DNA of 64,000 nucleotides from Anabaena sp. UHCC 0204. GTDB lineage: Bacteria; Cyanobacteriota; Cyanobacteriia; Cyanobacteriales; Nostocaceae. The DNA lies in assembly GCF_009711975.1 (NCBI RefSeq), contig NZ_VIKW01000007.1:1-64000 (forward strand), written 5' to 3'. Positions 1 to 10,477 of this stretch are shown piece by piece (positions within the stretch are counted from its first letter, which is position 1; each line of letters starts with the position of its first letter). The notes beneath the pieces are model-generated. The model was not told where the DNA came from and made no database searches. It saw only the letters and a list, made by a program, of their open reading frames with translations. The position numbers were made by a program, and so were the translations under genes.

Positions 1-2
1 AC

Positions 3-539
3 TTTTTCTATTTTATAGAATTAAAAATAAAAGAAATTTTATCAGTCGCTCAATGGTGTGAACGTTTAAAATTTTCATTAAAAAATATTTCAGAATCTAG
101 CGAAATATTAGTTGATAATCAAAAATATACCTATATTGCTAATTTATTTATTAAGAATATAGTTGTCTTTGTCAAGAATCCTAAGAATAAAGGTTATGTT
201 TTGTATGATTCATCTAATGATCAGAAAAAAATCAAAGAAATGGATGAAGTTTTGTCATTTTTTGCAGGTATATTTAGACGAAATTTACCAGTCATAACAG
301 CAAATGTCTCAAACTGGTATGAAGATTATCCTGATGTGCTGGTTAAATATATTATTTGTAAATTATTAATTATGACTGACTTAGAGACAGGTAGAGAGTT
401 GATAGAGTCTAAAATTTTTTCAGGGTCAGCAAGGTGTAGAAAATCTGAATTTATTAATTGCAGCATTGTCTATAACTATTGTACCTTTGACTGTAGAACA
501 GGCACAATTAGCAAGTGCAGCATTTTTGAAATTTGGTAA
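3..539 (+). CDS. Unrecognised protein, 5' end outside window
   Basis: The frame is open from the left edge and runs to a stop at 537-539; no start codon is needed inside the window, so the gene probably begins upstream. The predicted protein is rich in Ile, Lys, Phe and Asn and contains a stretch around YEDYPDVLVKYIICKLLI that looks like folded protein. I do not recognise a family. From about position 421 the reading frame overlaps, out of frame, a clear PIN-domain remnant, so the last 40 residues are probably meaningless and the original C-terminus seems to have been lost when the two sequences were joined. No function can be assigned. Confidence 0.35.
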   Translation, partial: FFYFIELKIKEILSVAQWCERLKFSLKNISESSEILVDNQKYTYIANLFIKNIVVFVKNPKNKGYVLYDSSNDQKKIKEMDEVLSFFAGIFRRNLPVITANVSNWYEDYPDVLVKYIICKLLIMTDLETGRELIESKIFSGSARCRKSEFINCSIVYNYCTFDCRTGTISKCSIFEIW

Positions 540-669
540 AGGCCGTCATCCAGCAAAACTGAATATGGGAGATTGCTTTTCTTATGCTTTAGCAAAATCT
601 ACAAATCAACCTTTATTATTCAAAGGTAATGATTTTATTCACACCGATATTGATCAAGTGAATTATTAA
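421..669 (+). pseudogene. vapC-like PIN toxin, 3' fragment
   Basis: In frame with the codon at 430 the translation reads like the C-terminal half of a VapC ribonuclease: a leucine-rich helix, then IVPLTVEQAQLA, then KGRHPAKLNMGDCFSYALAK and PLLFKGNDF. The GDC-F-YALAK and LLFKGNDF motifs carry the second half of the acidic PIN active site. The N-terminal DTS/D motif is absent and the upstream sequence belongs to an unrelated frame, so this is a truncated toxin gene. No antitoxin gene precedes it. Identification of the fragment is firm; whether it is expressed is doubtful. Confidence 0.7.
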
Positions 670-805
670 TTGATGCTATATTTGATGTAGAGAATAAAAT
701 CTTGTAAATCCTCTAATCCTGGTTATCCTGATTCAGACAGTTTAGGGTTTATAATTGAAATACAGTAAAATATTGCTTATAACCTAGTAAATGACATAGA
801 TAATT

Positions 806-1051
806 ATGAATGTACAACTTGTTGACTCCCTTGTAGAAATTGTTTCCAAATTAACTCCCGAAGATCAGAAACTTTTTTTATCTAAACTTTCTCATAGAAA
901 TATAATTCCGTCAGCAGAACCGCAAAATTTAACATCAGCAGAAAAAGCCTCAAAATTTCAAGAATGGTTATCTCAATTTCCTCAAAGTAGTATTACCCTA
1001 TCAGATGAAGCACTGCGTCGAGAAAATATTTATGATGATAGAGGGATATGA
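806..1051 (+). CDS. Antitoxin-like protein of a PIN toxin pair
   Basis: A small acidic protein of 81 residues that overlaps the next gene by four bases (ATGA), the usual layout of toxin-antitoxin operons. Its N-terminal half (SLVEIVSKLTPEDQKLFLSKL) is helical and its C-terminal half (FQEWLSQFPQ...LSDEALRRENIYDDRG) resembles toxin-wrapping tails of cyanobacterial antitoxins encoded beside PIN proteins. Known pairs of this kind use the antitoxin to block the ribonuclease and repress their own promoter; that role here is inferred from position and size. No clear DNA-binding motif is seen. Confidence 0.65.
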   Translation: MNVQLVDSLVEIVSKLTPEDQKLFLSKLSHRNIIPSAEPQNLTSAEKASKFQEWLSQFPQSSITLSDEALRRENIYDDRGI

Positions 1052-1488
1052 AAAGCTATTTACTTGATACCAATATTATTCTTAGATTTGCAAATTCTCA
1101 ATCTCTGGAATATAACCTGATACGGAATACTATTTCTGAAATTTTATTACGAGGTGGTCAATGTTTTATTACCTCTCAAGTAATTATTGAATTTTGGGTT
1201 GTTGCTACTCATCCTGTCAATGGATTAGGATGGAATATAGAACAAACAACTCAAGCAGTACAAATGCTAATAAATCGATTTGATTTACTAGAAGAAACAC
1301 CAGATATATTTTCTATTTGGCTGAACTTGGTAACAACATATAATATTTCTGGTAAACGCACTCACGATATACACATATTAGCAGTGATGCTTGCTCATAA
1401 TATCAGCCATATTTTAACTTTAAATCCCAAAGATTTTATCGCTGTTCCCGAAATTACAATTATTCATCCTGAGAATATTAATAGTTAA
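1048..1488 (+). CDS. PIN-domain ribonuclease toxin (VapC-like)
   Basis: A 146-residue PIN-domain protein. The acidic active-site residues are visible: LLDTNIILR near the N-terminus, an IIEFW motif in the middle and KRTHDIHILAVMLAHNISHILTLNPKDF near the end, which supplies the later Asp and the typical LTLN-KDF strand. Such proteins cleave specific RNAs (often tRNA anticodon loops) when freed from the antitoxin. The start overlaps the upstream antitoxin gene, so the two are translated together. This is the only intact toxin of three PIN relics in the first 2 kb. Confidence 0.85.
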   Translation: MKSYLLDTNIILRFANSQSLEYNLIRNTISEILLRGGQCFITSQVIIEFWVVATHPVNGLGWNIEQTTQAVQMLINRFDLLEETPDIFSIWLNLVTTYNISGKRTHDIHILAVMLAHNISHILTLNPKDFIAVPEITIIHPENINS

Positions 1489-1666
1489 GAATATAGCATA
1501 TTATTGTCAGAATCAGGATGTCCAGGATTTAAGGATTTACAGGATGTGATTGGATGATTTTTTGTTGTGTGGTGAAAGTTGTGGTTGTCTGATTCAGACA
1601 ATTTTATAATGTGTAATATCGTCATTATGTTACAATCTGAATTGAGAGAAACAGGAGCATAAAACT

Positions 1667-1864
1667 ATGCCATTAATCAAAATACCAAGACATTATCTTG
1701 TATCTCAAGATGAAGATTCAATTACGGTAGATGTACCAGAATCAATGCTATTAAATTGGAAAAAGGACTATGAAAAAATTATTCAAGCTAAAGGAATTTT
1801 AAAGCATAAAAAAGCAGCAATGTTAGCTCATTTAGATACTCTGCGTCAGGAATGGGAAGAATGA
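1667..1864 (+). CDS. Small antitoxin-like protein
   Basis: A 65-residue protein with an AbrB/MazE-like beginning (PRHYLVSQDEDSITVDVPESMLLNWKKDYE) and a lysine-rich helical tail ending LRQEWEE. The stop codon overlaps (ATGA) the start of a truncated PIN gene, which marks it as the antitoxin of a former toxin pair. A plausible ribosome-binding site (ACAGGAG) lies 10 bases upstream. It may still be expressed as an orphan antitoxin. I do not recognise the exact family. Confidence 0.6.
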   Translation: MPLIKIPRHYLVSQDEDSITVDVPESMLLNWKKDYEKIIQAKGILKHKKAAMLAHLDTLRQEWEE

Positions 1865-1932
1865 GATATCTTTATGATACCAATATTTTTATTTACTATC
1901 TTGTACTCCTTTTTTCCTGCTTTTTTGTTTAA
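1861..1932 (+). pseudogene. Truncated PIN toxin (N-terminal stub)
   Basis: Beginning at the ATG that overlaps the previous gene, the translation is MRYLYDTNIFIYYL, the first strand of a PIN domain with its catalytic Asp, followed by an unrelated hydrophobic tail and a stop after 23 residues. The rest of the toxin is missing and the following sequence leads directly into the cheB-like gene. This is the 5' remnant of a deleted toxin gene. Confidence 0.7.
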
Positions 1933-2025
1933 CTTTCACTATTTTCTTATAAACTTGGATCTTAAAACTTCAATGAGGGAAGGGAGAAATGGGAGAAAAT
2001 GTTTTCCTATCACCCGTTACTAATT

Positions 2026-3051
2026 ATGAGAATTGCCATTGTTAATGATTTACTTATCGCTGTGGAAGCACTGCGGCGGTTGCTGGACAACATTCCCGAA
2101 TATGATTTAGCATGGGTCGCTTATGACGGTATAGAAGCTGTAGCTAAGTGTGCAGAGGATACCCCCGACTTGATTTTGATGGATGTATTGATGCCAAAAA
2201 TGGATGGGGTAGAAGCTACAAAGCAGATTATGAGCCAATCTCCTTGCGCTATTCTGATGGTAACGGCCAGTGTTAATCGCTATGCAGCTAAGGTATTTGA
2301 AGCAATGGGTTATGGAGCTTTAGATGCAGTCAATACTCCAGCTATTAGTTTTGATCAACAGACAGAGGGTAGCACAAGATTACTCAATAAAATCGCTACT
2401 ATTGCCAGATTAATTGGTAAATCTTCTCGTGGGCGATCGCTCTTGAATATCCCCCCATTACCTAAAAGTCCATCACAACTACATCCACCCCTCATAGTTA
2501 TCGGCTCTTCTACTGGTGGTCCCCAGGCATTAGTTTCTATTCTTTCTCAGTTTCCTCAGAATTTCCATGCCTCTGTGGTCATTGTGCAACATCTTGATGT
2601 GCAGTTTTCTCAAGGCTTTGCAACTTGGTTAAATGGACAAATTTCTCTACCAGTAAAGTTAGCAATTCCCGGTGATCTCCCACAGCCAGGAAAGGTTTTA
2701 ATAGCCGGGACAAATCATCATTTGGTGATGCGTTGTGATCAAACTCTCGATTATCAAGAAGAACCTCTTCAGAGTTTTTACCATCCCTCAGTTGATGTCT
2801 TTTTTGAAAGTGTGGCTAAATATTGGCATCAACCAGGTGTGGGAGTTTTGCTGACGGGTATGGGACGAGATGGCGCTCAGGGTTTAAAACTCCTGCGGGA
2901 CAATGCTTGGCACACTATCGCCCAAGATCAAAAGACTTGCGTCGTCTATGGTATGCCAAAAGTAGCCGTGGAATTAGGTGCAGCGGTTCAAGTTCTAGCT
3001 ATAGATGCGATCGCCTTTGCTTGTAAACAGCACATAGGACAAAAAGTTTGA
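2026..3051 (+). CDS. cheB: CheB-type protein-glutamate methylesterase
   Basis: A two-domain response regulator. Residues 1-120 form a receiver domain with the phospho-acceptor Asp in [13 protein letters not shown]. Residues 155-340 form the CheB esterase with the catalytic Ser in [10 protein letters not shown], His in VQHLD and Asp in [11 protein letters not shown]. CheB removes methyl groups from chemoreceptors and so tunes adaptation of phototaxis or chemotaxis pathways. No other che genes are nearby, so its partner receptor is not evident. The ATG at 2026 gives MRIAIVND, the usual receiver start; an in-frame ATG at 1999 would add nine residues unlike the family. Confidence 0.88.
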   Translation: MRIAIVNDLLIAVEALRRLLDNIPEYDLAWVAYDGIEAVAKCAEDTPDLILMDVLMPKMDGVEATKQIMSQSPCAILMVTASVNRYAAKVFEAMGYGALDAVNTPAISFDQQTEGSTRLLNKIATIARLIGKSSRGRSLLNIPPLPKSPSQLHPPLIVIGSSTGGPQALVSILSQFPQNFHASVVIVQHLDVQFSQGFATWLNGQISLPVKLAIPGDLPQPGKVLIAGTNHHLVMRCDQTLDYQEEPLQSFYHPSVDVFFESVAKYWHQPGVGVLLTGMGRDGAQGLKLLRDNAWHTIAQDQKTCVVYGMPKVAVELGAAVQVLAIDAIAFACKQHIGQKV

Positions 3052-3146
3052 AATCACTTTTCCGTACTGAAGTATAATATCCACATTAGTCTTCCTCCGG
3101 CTAAATACCGTAGACTGCATAACTTGTGGATTACTCAGGGAATTTT

Positions 3147-4178
3147 ATGTCTTTTAAATACAAAGTTTTATCAATTGATGGTGGTGGTATTCGCGGAATG
3201 ATCCCAGCGAAAATTCTCGCTGAAATTGAAAAGCGCACCGGAAAACCAATATGTCAATTATTTGATTTAATAGCTGGTACTTCCACTGGAGGTATTCTTG
3301 GTTTAGCTTTAAGTAAACCACATCCCAAAAACAAAACTCAACCTCATTATACAGCCAATGATATCGTAGATTTATATGTAAATAATGGCTCTGAAATCTT
3401 TTATGAGTCAATTATCAACAGATACGTAAAATCCGATGATTTTTTATATCCTAAGTTCCCATCGAAAGGTAGAGACAGGGTTTTAGAAGAATATTTACAA
3501 GACACTCTGCTTAAAAATGCACTCACCAATATCTTTGTTACTAGCTACGATATTGAATTACGAAGACCAGTTTTTTTCATCAATAATCCGCACCGTCAAA
3601 AGTTAGGTGAAAACTTTCGACAACTATGTGATGGTTATACAATGAAACAAGCAGGAATGGCCACTTCTGCTGCACCGACTTATTTTGAACCTTACAAAAT
3701 TGACACCATAGATAAAACTGATAACGGCTACTATGCACTAATTGATGGTGGAGTTTTCGCCAATAATCCCACTAATTTAGCAATAATGGAAGCTCTAATT
3801 GCTTCTAAACAATCAGGAGAAGTACCACTTCAACTTAACGAAATTCTTGTAGTTTCTTTGGGGACAGGTTCACTGATTCGTAAGTATTTATATGAAGACG
3901 CAAAAAATTGGGGATTAATTAAATGGGTTGCACCACTAATTAATGTTGTCTTAGATAGTGGTAGTGAATCAGTAGCTTGTCAGCTTGAGCAGTTACTACC
4001 AGTAGTTGATGGTTATCCTCAACAGTATTATCGGTTTCAAGCACCATTGAGTGAAGCTAATGATGATATGGATGATGCTACTCCTAGAAACATTCAAGAG
4101 CTAAAAAATCTAGGAGATTTAATTATTAGACACGAAGATACAGCATTAGATAAACTCTGCCATTTGCTCACAAATTAA
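3147..4178 (+). CDS. Patatin-like phospholipase
   Basis: A lipid acyl hydrolase of about 343 residues. The patatin hallmarks are in order: the oxyanion loop GGGIRGMIP, the nucleophile motif GTSTGG (GxSxG) and the catalytic Asp in DGGVFANNP. Patatins use a Ser-Asp dyad to release fatty acids from membrane lipids. The ATG at 3147 follows CAGGG by six bases and gives MSFKYKVLSIDGGG, the family's normal start; a GTG 21 bases upstream is less likely. The gene stands alone between the regulator and a short repeat, and its physiological substrate cannot be told from sequence. Confidence 0.88.
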   Translation: MSFKYKVLSIDGGGIRGMIPAKILAEIEKRTGKPICQLFDLIAGTSTGGILGLALSKPHPKNKTQPHYTANDIVDLYVNNGSEIFYESIINRYVKSDDFLYPKFPSKGRDRVLEEYLQDTLLKNALTNIFVTSYDIELRRPVFFINNPHRQKLGENFRQLCDGYTMKQAGMATSAAPTYFEPYKIDTIDKTDNGYYALIDGGVFANNPTNLAIMEALIASKQSGEVPLQLNEILVVSLGTGSLIRKYLYEDAKNWGLIKWVAPLINVVLDSGSESVACQLEQLLPVVDGYPQQYYRFQAPLSEANDDMDDATPRNIQELKNLGDLIIRHEDTALDKLCHLLTN

Positions 4179-4211
4179 ACTCCGATCCAAAAATTACAAA
4201 AAAAGGGAACA

Positions 4212-4327
4212 GGCGATTACAAATCGCGTCTACACAGACAAAACCTGCCTACGCAGGTTATAAATCCTTGTTTTTTATTAGTCCACGCAGGTGGACTTTC
4301 CTTGTGTAGCAGTGATTTCTAATCGCC
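4212..4327. repeat. MITE-like repeat, copy 1
   Basis: About 116 bp bounded by GGCGATT and its inverted copy AATCGCC, with inner inverted arms (ACACAGACAAAACC... and ...TTGTGTAG; a CCTGCCTACGCAGG palindrome). A related copy lies at 52174-52313. It encodes nothing. Its right end runs into the 3' end of pth and provides that gene's last two codons and stop (GGC GAT TAG on the minus strand). Confidence 0.7.
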
Positions 4328-4981
4328 CAATACTTTCTGATTTTCAATGTCTGCAAAATTCTGGGTATTGCAACGATTCATGGCCTTTTCTACTCCTTGT
4401 TTAAAACTGAATTCCACACAATCAACTACAAAGTCTAAAACTTGAGACATGACTTTATTTTCAGTAGTGGAAAATCGTCCTAAAACATGAGAGACAGTAT
4501 GAGAATTATCTCCATCTATTGCACCTTTTGGTTTCCCTATCCCAATTCTTAACCGAGGAAAATTTTGGCTATTCAAATGGGAAATAATACTTTTCATCCC
4601 GTTATGTCCACCCGCAGAACCAGACAAACGTAAACGAGTTTTTCCCAAGGGTAAATCCAAATCATCGTAAATTACTAATACTGATTCTGGCTGTATTTTA
4701 TACCAACTGGTGACAGCTTGTATCGCTTGTCCTGAGCGATTCATATAAGTTAAGGGTTTAATTAAGCGGATTTTACCGTTACCTGGTGCAATACCCTCCC
4801 CAAACTCTCCTTGAAATTTGCGATTTTCAGCTAGAGAAATTTGCCAAACACGGGCGAGGGTATCTATCGCTGCAAAGCCAATATTGTGGCGAGTTTGGTC
4901 ATATTTAGGCTCTGGGTTTCCCAATCCGACGATTAGCTGGGGAATTACCAAAGCCTTCTGTTTTACTTCTTCATCCTTCAT
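4319..4981 (-). CDS. pth: Peptidyl-tRNA hydrolase
   Basis: A 220-residue Pth enzyme that recycles peptidyl-tRNAs dropped from ribosomes by cutting the ester between peptide and tRNA. Seen motifs: LIVGLGNPEPKYDQTRHNIGF containing the catalytic His, the YMNRSGQA loop that binds the tRNA end, DDLDLPLGKTRLRLSGSAGGHNGMKSI with the active-site Asp and basic patch, and the RLRIGIGKP strand. Its start codon overlaps the tatA stop (ATGA), so the two are co-transcribed. The last residues LGD and the stop come from a short repeat element, showing that the natural C-terminus has been replaced. Confidence 0.95.
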   Translation of the reverse strand: MKDEEVKQKALVIPQLIVGLGNPEPKYDQTRHNIGFAAIDTLARVWQISLAENRKFQGEFGEGIAPGNGKIRLIKPLTYMNRSGQAIQAVTSWYKIQPESVLVIYDDLDLPLGKTRLRLSGSAGGHNGMKSIISHLNSQNFPRLRIGIGKPKGAIDGDNSHTVSHVLGRFSTTENKVMSQVLDFVVDCVEFSFKQGVEKAMNRCNTQNFADIENQKVLGD

Positions 4982-5238
4982 CCTGCTCTATGTTCCTGCT
5001 GAGGATTTCCAGCTTCAATATGTTTAGGTTCTAGTTCAGCGGTTGTTTGTACAGTTTCTTTCAATTGTTCAGTTTCTCGTTTGAACTCATTTTGAAATTC
5101 ATTAGAAGCTTCTTGAAAACTGCGAATGGTTTTCCCTAGACTGCGCCCAATTTCTGGTAACTTCTTTGGTCCAAATATCAACAATGCTACTACCATAATT
5201 ACACCCATTTCTGGTAAGCCGATACCAAATATATTCAT
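4978..5238 (-). CDS. tatA: Twin-arginine translocase subunit TatA
   Basis: An 86-residue protein with one N-terminal membrane helix (PEMGVIMVVALLIFGPKKLPEIGRSLGK) followed by an amphipathic helix and an acidic tail, exactly the TatA/TatE layout; the FGPKKLPE hinge is diagnostic. TatA oligomers form the passage for folded proteins carrying twin-arginine signals across thylakoid and plasma membranes. A strong ribosome-binding site (AGGAG) precedes the ATG. It is the first gene of a tatA-pth pair; tatC is not in the window. Confidence 0.93.
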   Translation of the reverse strand: MNIFGIGLPEMGVIMVVALLIFGPKKLPEIGRSLGKTIRSFQEASNEFQNEFKRETEQLKETVQTTAELEPKHIEAGNPQQEHRAG

Positions 5239-5361
5239 GCTTTTTCTCCTGTAGATTTATAAACCACCACAATAACTCGATGTTTAACAATTATTTTTGA
5301 TTGGGATTGTGAACCCTATTACTTTCTCAATACCTTATCCAAATTAAAAAAAGTCTGGATT

Positions 5362-5453
5362 TGTAGGTTGGGTTGTTCGCGTTAGCGTTGCGGAGCAATC
5401 GGTACAAAACCCAACAAATGCGTCGGGTTTCACTTCGTTCTACCCAACCTACA
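5362..5453. repeat. Inverted-repeat element (TGTAGGTTGGGTT family), copy 1
   Basis: About 92 bp with ends TGTAGGTTGGGTT and (inverted) ACCCAACCTACA. A related, shorter copy lies at 20413-20487. This is a non-coding mobile-repeat relic of a type common in filamentous cyanobacteria; no transposase is present. Confidence 0.7.
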
Positions 5454-5512
5454 AAAAATGGACAAGGTATTGTTTCTCTAGGCTAATTTTATCGCTCTTT
5501 TCAGATTTCTAC

Positions 5513-5535
5513 AAAAAAACCCGGTCAAGCCGGGT
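5513..5535 (-). terminator. Intrinsic terminator of psbH
   Basis: Read on the minus strand, ACCCGG-CTTGA-CCGGGT forms a six-base-pair GC-rich stem followed by seven T residues. It lies 40 bases beyond the psbH stop codon, the right place and orientation to end the psbH transcript. Confidence 0.85.
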
Positions 5536-5574
5536 ATATGTAATTTTAATGCCAACTTGATGGCTGGATAGCTA

Positions 5575-5778
5575 TTAGCCTCCTAAACTGCGCCAATCAA
5601 CAAGCACATCTTGAATTAACAGAGACTTGTTGTAAACTTGGAGGATAATTAACAGAAATACGAAAAATAAACCCATAAACACACCCATTAAAGGTGTTGT
5701 TCCCCAACCTGGAGATACTTTACCATACTCAGCATTTAAGGGTCTGAGAATATCTCCTAACTTAGTCCGTTGTGCCAT
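5575..5778 (-). CDS. psbH: Photosystem II 10 kDa protein PsbH
   Basis: A 67-residue thylakoid protein with one membrane helix ([23 protein letters not shown]). The beginning [28 protein letters not shown] is typical of cyanobacterial PsbH, which lacks the extended phosphorylated N-terminus of plant PsbH. The subunit stabilises the CP47 side of photosystem II and the quinone sites. psbN is transcribed away from it on the other strand but 580 bases off, much further than the usual near-adjacent arrangement. Confidence 0.95.
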   Translation of the reverse strand: MAQRTKLGDILRPLNAEYGKVSPGWGTTPLMGVFMGLFFVFLLIILQVYNKSLLIQDVLVDWRSLGG

Positions 5779-6359
5779 AGTTCACCTAAGATCAGTTGCC
5801 AAAGCTTTTTTAAATTTTTTTAGACATTCCTAAGCCTGTGGAGACTGAGGATTATTGGATTGAACCTACCTATTTTAGATTACTCTAATTACAGGTTTAA
5901 TAGTTCGTACTTAATCGTGTTATTTTCACGAATAATTAACCCAGCTTGTACCCTACCCGGTGGCGGATATTTTCGGAGTTTGTCTCACAGTACGCGGATT
6001 ACTCCAAAAGCTTTTCTTAAATTATCGCAGTTTGTGATATTTATTTAGCTATGTTGATATAGGTTTTTGCTACATTTACAAAACTACATCATTTTTGGTG
6101 ATATTGTCCGACAATATTACCCTATGGTTGAGAGCCGGATCTTCACCATAATACCACTAGTACCGCAGAGCAGAATTAAAAATTAAAAATTAAAAAGGCA
6201 GATGGCACAAGCTTTCTGGGAATTCTTAATGGTTGGTTGATTTACGCCATGTTGTACTACGCGGGTATTTTATCTGAGTTTTGTAGATGTTCGGATGTTA
6301 ATTAAGTTAAATTTTGTAATATTCTATAACTATGGCTCTCATAATATGTGTCTAAATTT
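5779..6359. other. Intergenic region between psbH and psbN
   Basis: No convincing gene is seen in these 580 bases. They hold the two divergent promoter regions, a run of repeated AATTAAAA units near 6175-6196, and at 6196-6260 a sequence that recurs at 32481-32543. The usual psbN-psbH spacing in cyanobacteria is far shorter, so part of this spacer looks like inserted repeat sequence. Confidence 0.6.
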
Positions 6360-6497
6360 ATGGACTTAGAACCCGCTACGGTGCTTGGAATTTCCTTTTG
6401 TGCGGCGCTAGTTGCTATTACTGGTATGGCAATTTACACATCATTTGGACCTCCAAGTCAGGAATTAGATGATCCGTTTGATGATCACGACGATTAA
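6360..6497 (+). CDS. psbN: PsbN
   Basis: A 45-residue protein beginning MDLEPATVLGISFCAALV, with a single membrane helix (about residues 6-28) and the conserved tail YTSFGPPS-ELDDPFDDHDD. PsbN is needed for assembly or repair of photosystem II although it is not a permanent subunit. It lies on the strand opposite to psbH, as in other cyanobacteria and chloroplasts. The ATG overlaps the end of TTTA at 6360. Confidence 0.95.
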   Translation: MDLEPATVLGISFCAALVAITGMAIYTSFGPPSQELDDPFDDHDD

Positions 6498-6545
6498 TCA
6501 GGTTATTAATTTAACATAATGGTGGGCAATGCCCACCAGGTATTC

Positions 6546-8954
6546 TCAGGTTACGTCTTTTAACAAAGGTTCAGTTAAATCAATAATCTGCTCAAATTCA
6601 AATTGACGAGCAAGTTTAGATAAAGCTTGTAATAGACGAGTTTCTGTTTCGGGAAGTTCTTTCACCAGTTGTAAAACTAAATTAGTATTAGCCTCAAGTG
6701 CAGCTTCGTATAATTGAGTCATCCATTGTTGAGACATACAGGTTAAATTTACTGATGTCAATGGGCTTTCTAGGTGGTTATCTAAATCCAGTACCGGGAT
6801 TTCTGCAAATATATATTTTACACCCAGATGTTTAGCTAGTGCATCAAAAATCGTATGTTCTGCAAAGGGTTTACGGATAAAATCATCACAACCAGCAGAG
6901 AGAACGATCGCTTTTTCTTCTTCTAAAACACTTGCAGTTAGAGCAATCACAGCCGTAGCATTACCTTTAGTAGTAGATTTAATATACTTAGTGGCTTCGT
7001 AACCATCCATCACAGGCATCCGCATATCCATCCAAATTAAATGGGGTTCCCATTCATCCCAAATAGCGATCGCTTCTTGACCATTACCAGCTTCTTTGAT
7101 CTCAAATCCTAAAGGACTCAGCAGCTTAAACAACAGTTGTCTATTAATAGGTTTATCATCTACAGTCAAAATTTTGTAAGTAGGCTGTCCAGGTGCAAGT
7201 CCTAATACTCGCTGTCTATCTTCTACACTATTGCTGATAGTTTCTTGTCCTAATTTTGCTTGAATAGAGAATTGGAAAGTTGTCCCTTTTCCTAATTCAC
7301 TTTCAACGGTAATATCCCCATCCATTAATTGGACAAATTTACGACAAATTGCTAAACCTAAACCTGTTCCTTCTTGCATTTCTCTCCCTGCTTTTGCTTG
7401 GATAAAGGCATCAAAAAGTTTTGGCAATTCAGCTTCGGCAATTCCCACACCTGTATCACGAAGTATGAAATGTAGGTTCAAAACATCTTCTGTTGTTTCA
7501 TTTTCTTGATCCACACTCAAAACAATTGAGCCATGAGGAGTGAATTTGATCGCATTACTGAGTAAATTAATTAAAACCTGACGGAGTTTTACTTCATCAG
7601 TGCAGATATAATTAGAGACATTTTGACTTCTCTCAAATATTAGTTCTAAGCCAGCATCACTTGCCCGCAGATGTAACATATCTTCTAAATCATCCAGTAA
7701 CCGATAGAAATTAAAGTTATTGATATTCAGAGTTGCTTTACCAGCTTCGATTTTTGATAAATCAAGAATATGATTAATTAGAGTTAGTAAATAGTCACCG
7801 CTACGATAAATAATCCCAGCATTTTCATATTGTTCAGGGGGAAGGTTGTTAGCGCGTAACATCAACTGCGAAAACCCAATCACTGCATTGAGAGGCGATC
7901 GCAATTCATGACTCATATTCGCAATAAATGCGCTTTTGGCTTGGTTAGCAGCTTCGGCTTTAGTCGCTAGTTTCTGCGCTTTAGATTCACTATCTTGTAA
8001 ATCCCTAGTCCGTTCATCAACCCGTTGCTCTAATTCAGTATTAGCTTTTTGTAAATTCAGATTTACTTGCCGATTTTCTGCAACAATAGCTAACATCACT
8101 ATGACAGTTACAGCAATCACACCAATAAACAATTGTAATAATAAAAGAGAATGAGTCTTCAAAGTAACTTCATGGAAAACTCCTATTTTATAACTAGTCG
8201 CAATAGCCGATACCATCGCCACAATTGCCACTAATAAAGTAGTTATTTTTCCCCCAAAGCGAAAAGCAGACCAAAGCAAAGGCAGTAAAAGTAAATATTC
8301 TACAGGTTGAGATTTGATAAAAGTAAAATAGCCAACAATAATTAAACTAACAACTGTAAATAATAGTTCCCAATCTAGGTGATATCTAACTTGAAAATCT
8401 CTGTTTTTCCTAGACCAAATTAAGATCAAAGGAGCAAACACTAAAATTCCGATAGCATCACCAATCCACCAACCCCAAAAAACTTCTAAATACTTACTCC
8501 AGGGTTCATAACCACCCAAACAAACTGTCATTACACCTATCAAAGATTGGAAAATAGTTCCAGTAAACAAACTACAAAATGCGAAAATAACAACATGATT
8601 AACTTGGGTAAGAAAATAATTTGTCCTAGTTAATCTGAGAATCAGCGTTACTGATAGGAGCGAGCCAAAAGTAGTCCCAATCCCTCCAATAATAGCCAAA
8701 AACAAAGGTTTGATCCCGATATAATTGGTCAATGTTGCTCCTAAAAATACACCGAACCAGCGCGATCGCCCCCACAATAGCAACAACCCAATCACAAACC
8801 CCGTACCAGGCCAAACAGGTGTACCATAGGGAGAAACAGGCATTCTTTTTAACACCAGCCAAGAAACAATATAGTAACTTAACGCAATAATTAATACATC
8901 AAACCACCAGCGGGGATTTTGGTAGTCAACACCGAGACGATCTGTAATTTTCAT
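6546..8954 (-). CDS. MASE1-domain hybrid sensor histidine kinase
   Basis: An 802-residue membrane sensor kinase. Residues about 20-305 are a MASE1 sensor with several membrane helices; a coiled coil follows; the HisKA phospho-acceptor His (about residue 349) lies in NMSHELRSPLNAVIGF; the ATPase domain shows NLLSNAIKFTP, DTGVGI and GTGLGL; a receiver domain (Asp near 641 in WMDMRMPVMDGYEATK) follows, and the last 100 residues are helical and may be a phosphotransfer-like or output segment. The signal is unknown. It is divergently arranged from purA, and no partner regulator lies beside it, so phosphate may pass to a distant protein. Confidence 0.88.
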   Translation of the reverse strand: MKITDRLGVDYQNPRWWFDVLIIALSYYIVSWLVLKRMPVSPYGTPVWPGTGFVIGLLLLWGRSRWFGVFLGATLTNYIGIKPLFLAIIGGIGTTFGSLLSVTLILRLTRTNYFLTQVNHVVIFAFCSLFTGTIFQSLIGVMTVCLGGYEPWSKYLEVFWGWWIGDAIGILVFAPLILIWSRKNRDFQVRYHLDWELLFTVVSLIIVGYFTFIKSQPVEYLLLLPLLWSAFRFGGKITTLLVAIVAMVSAIATSYKIGVFHEVTLKTHSLLLLQLFIGVIAVTVIVMLAIVAENRQVNLNLQKANTELEQRVDERTRDLQDSESKAQKLATKAEAANQAKSAFIANMSHELRSPLNAVIGFSQLMLRANNLPPEQYENAGIIYRSGDYLLTLINHILDLSKIEAGKATLNINNFNFYRLLDDLEDMLHLRASDAGLELIFERSQNVSNYICTDEVKLRQVLINLLSNAIKFTPHGSIVLSVDQENETTEDVLNLHFILRDTGVGIAEAELPKLFDAFIQAKAGREMQEGTGLGLAICRKFVQLMDGDITVESELGKGTTFQFSIQAKLGQETISNSVEDRQRVLGLAPGQPTYKILTVDDKPINRQLLFKLLSPLGFEIKEAGNGQEAIAIWDEWEPHLIWMDMRMPVMDGYEATKYIKSTTKGNATAVIALTASVLEEEKAIVLSAGCDDFIRKPFAEHTIFDALAKHLGVKYIFAEIPVLDLDNHLESPLTSVNLTCMSQQWMTQLYEAALEANTNLVLQLVKELPETETRLLQALSKLARQFEFEQIIDLTEPLLKDVT

Positions 8955-9074
8955 AGATAGGGAATAGGTGATAGGGAATTAGAAAATAATTTTATAAGCA
9001 ATCAAGCCCCAATTTCTTGACAAAATATCAAAAATCGGTTAACAATTATAGTTTGTGGAAACTCTACCCTTTAA

Positions 9075-10412
<1,338 letters not shown>

Positions 10413-10470
10413 TAATTGACAATTGACAATTGACAATTGACAACTAACAACCAACAACTCACAACTAAAC
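10413..10470 (+). repeat. Short tandem repeats (TTGACAA / ACAACTA)
   Basis: Heptamer repeats of the TTGACAA and AACAACT type fill almost the whole purA-rplY gap. They belong to the short tandemly repeated sequences common in Anabaena-type genomes. No regulatory site is evident. Confidence 0.7.
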
Positions 10471-10477
10471 AAATTAT

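Noticed and set aside
5860-6048. Small plus-strand frame between psbH and psbN
   Set aside because: No family resemblance, poor ribosome-binding site and composition like the surrounding spacer.
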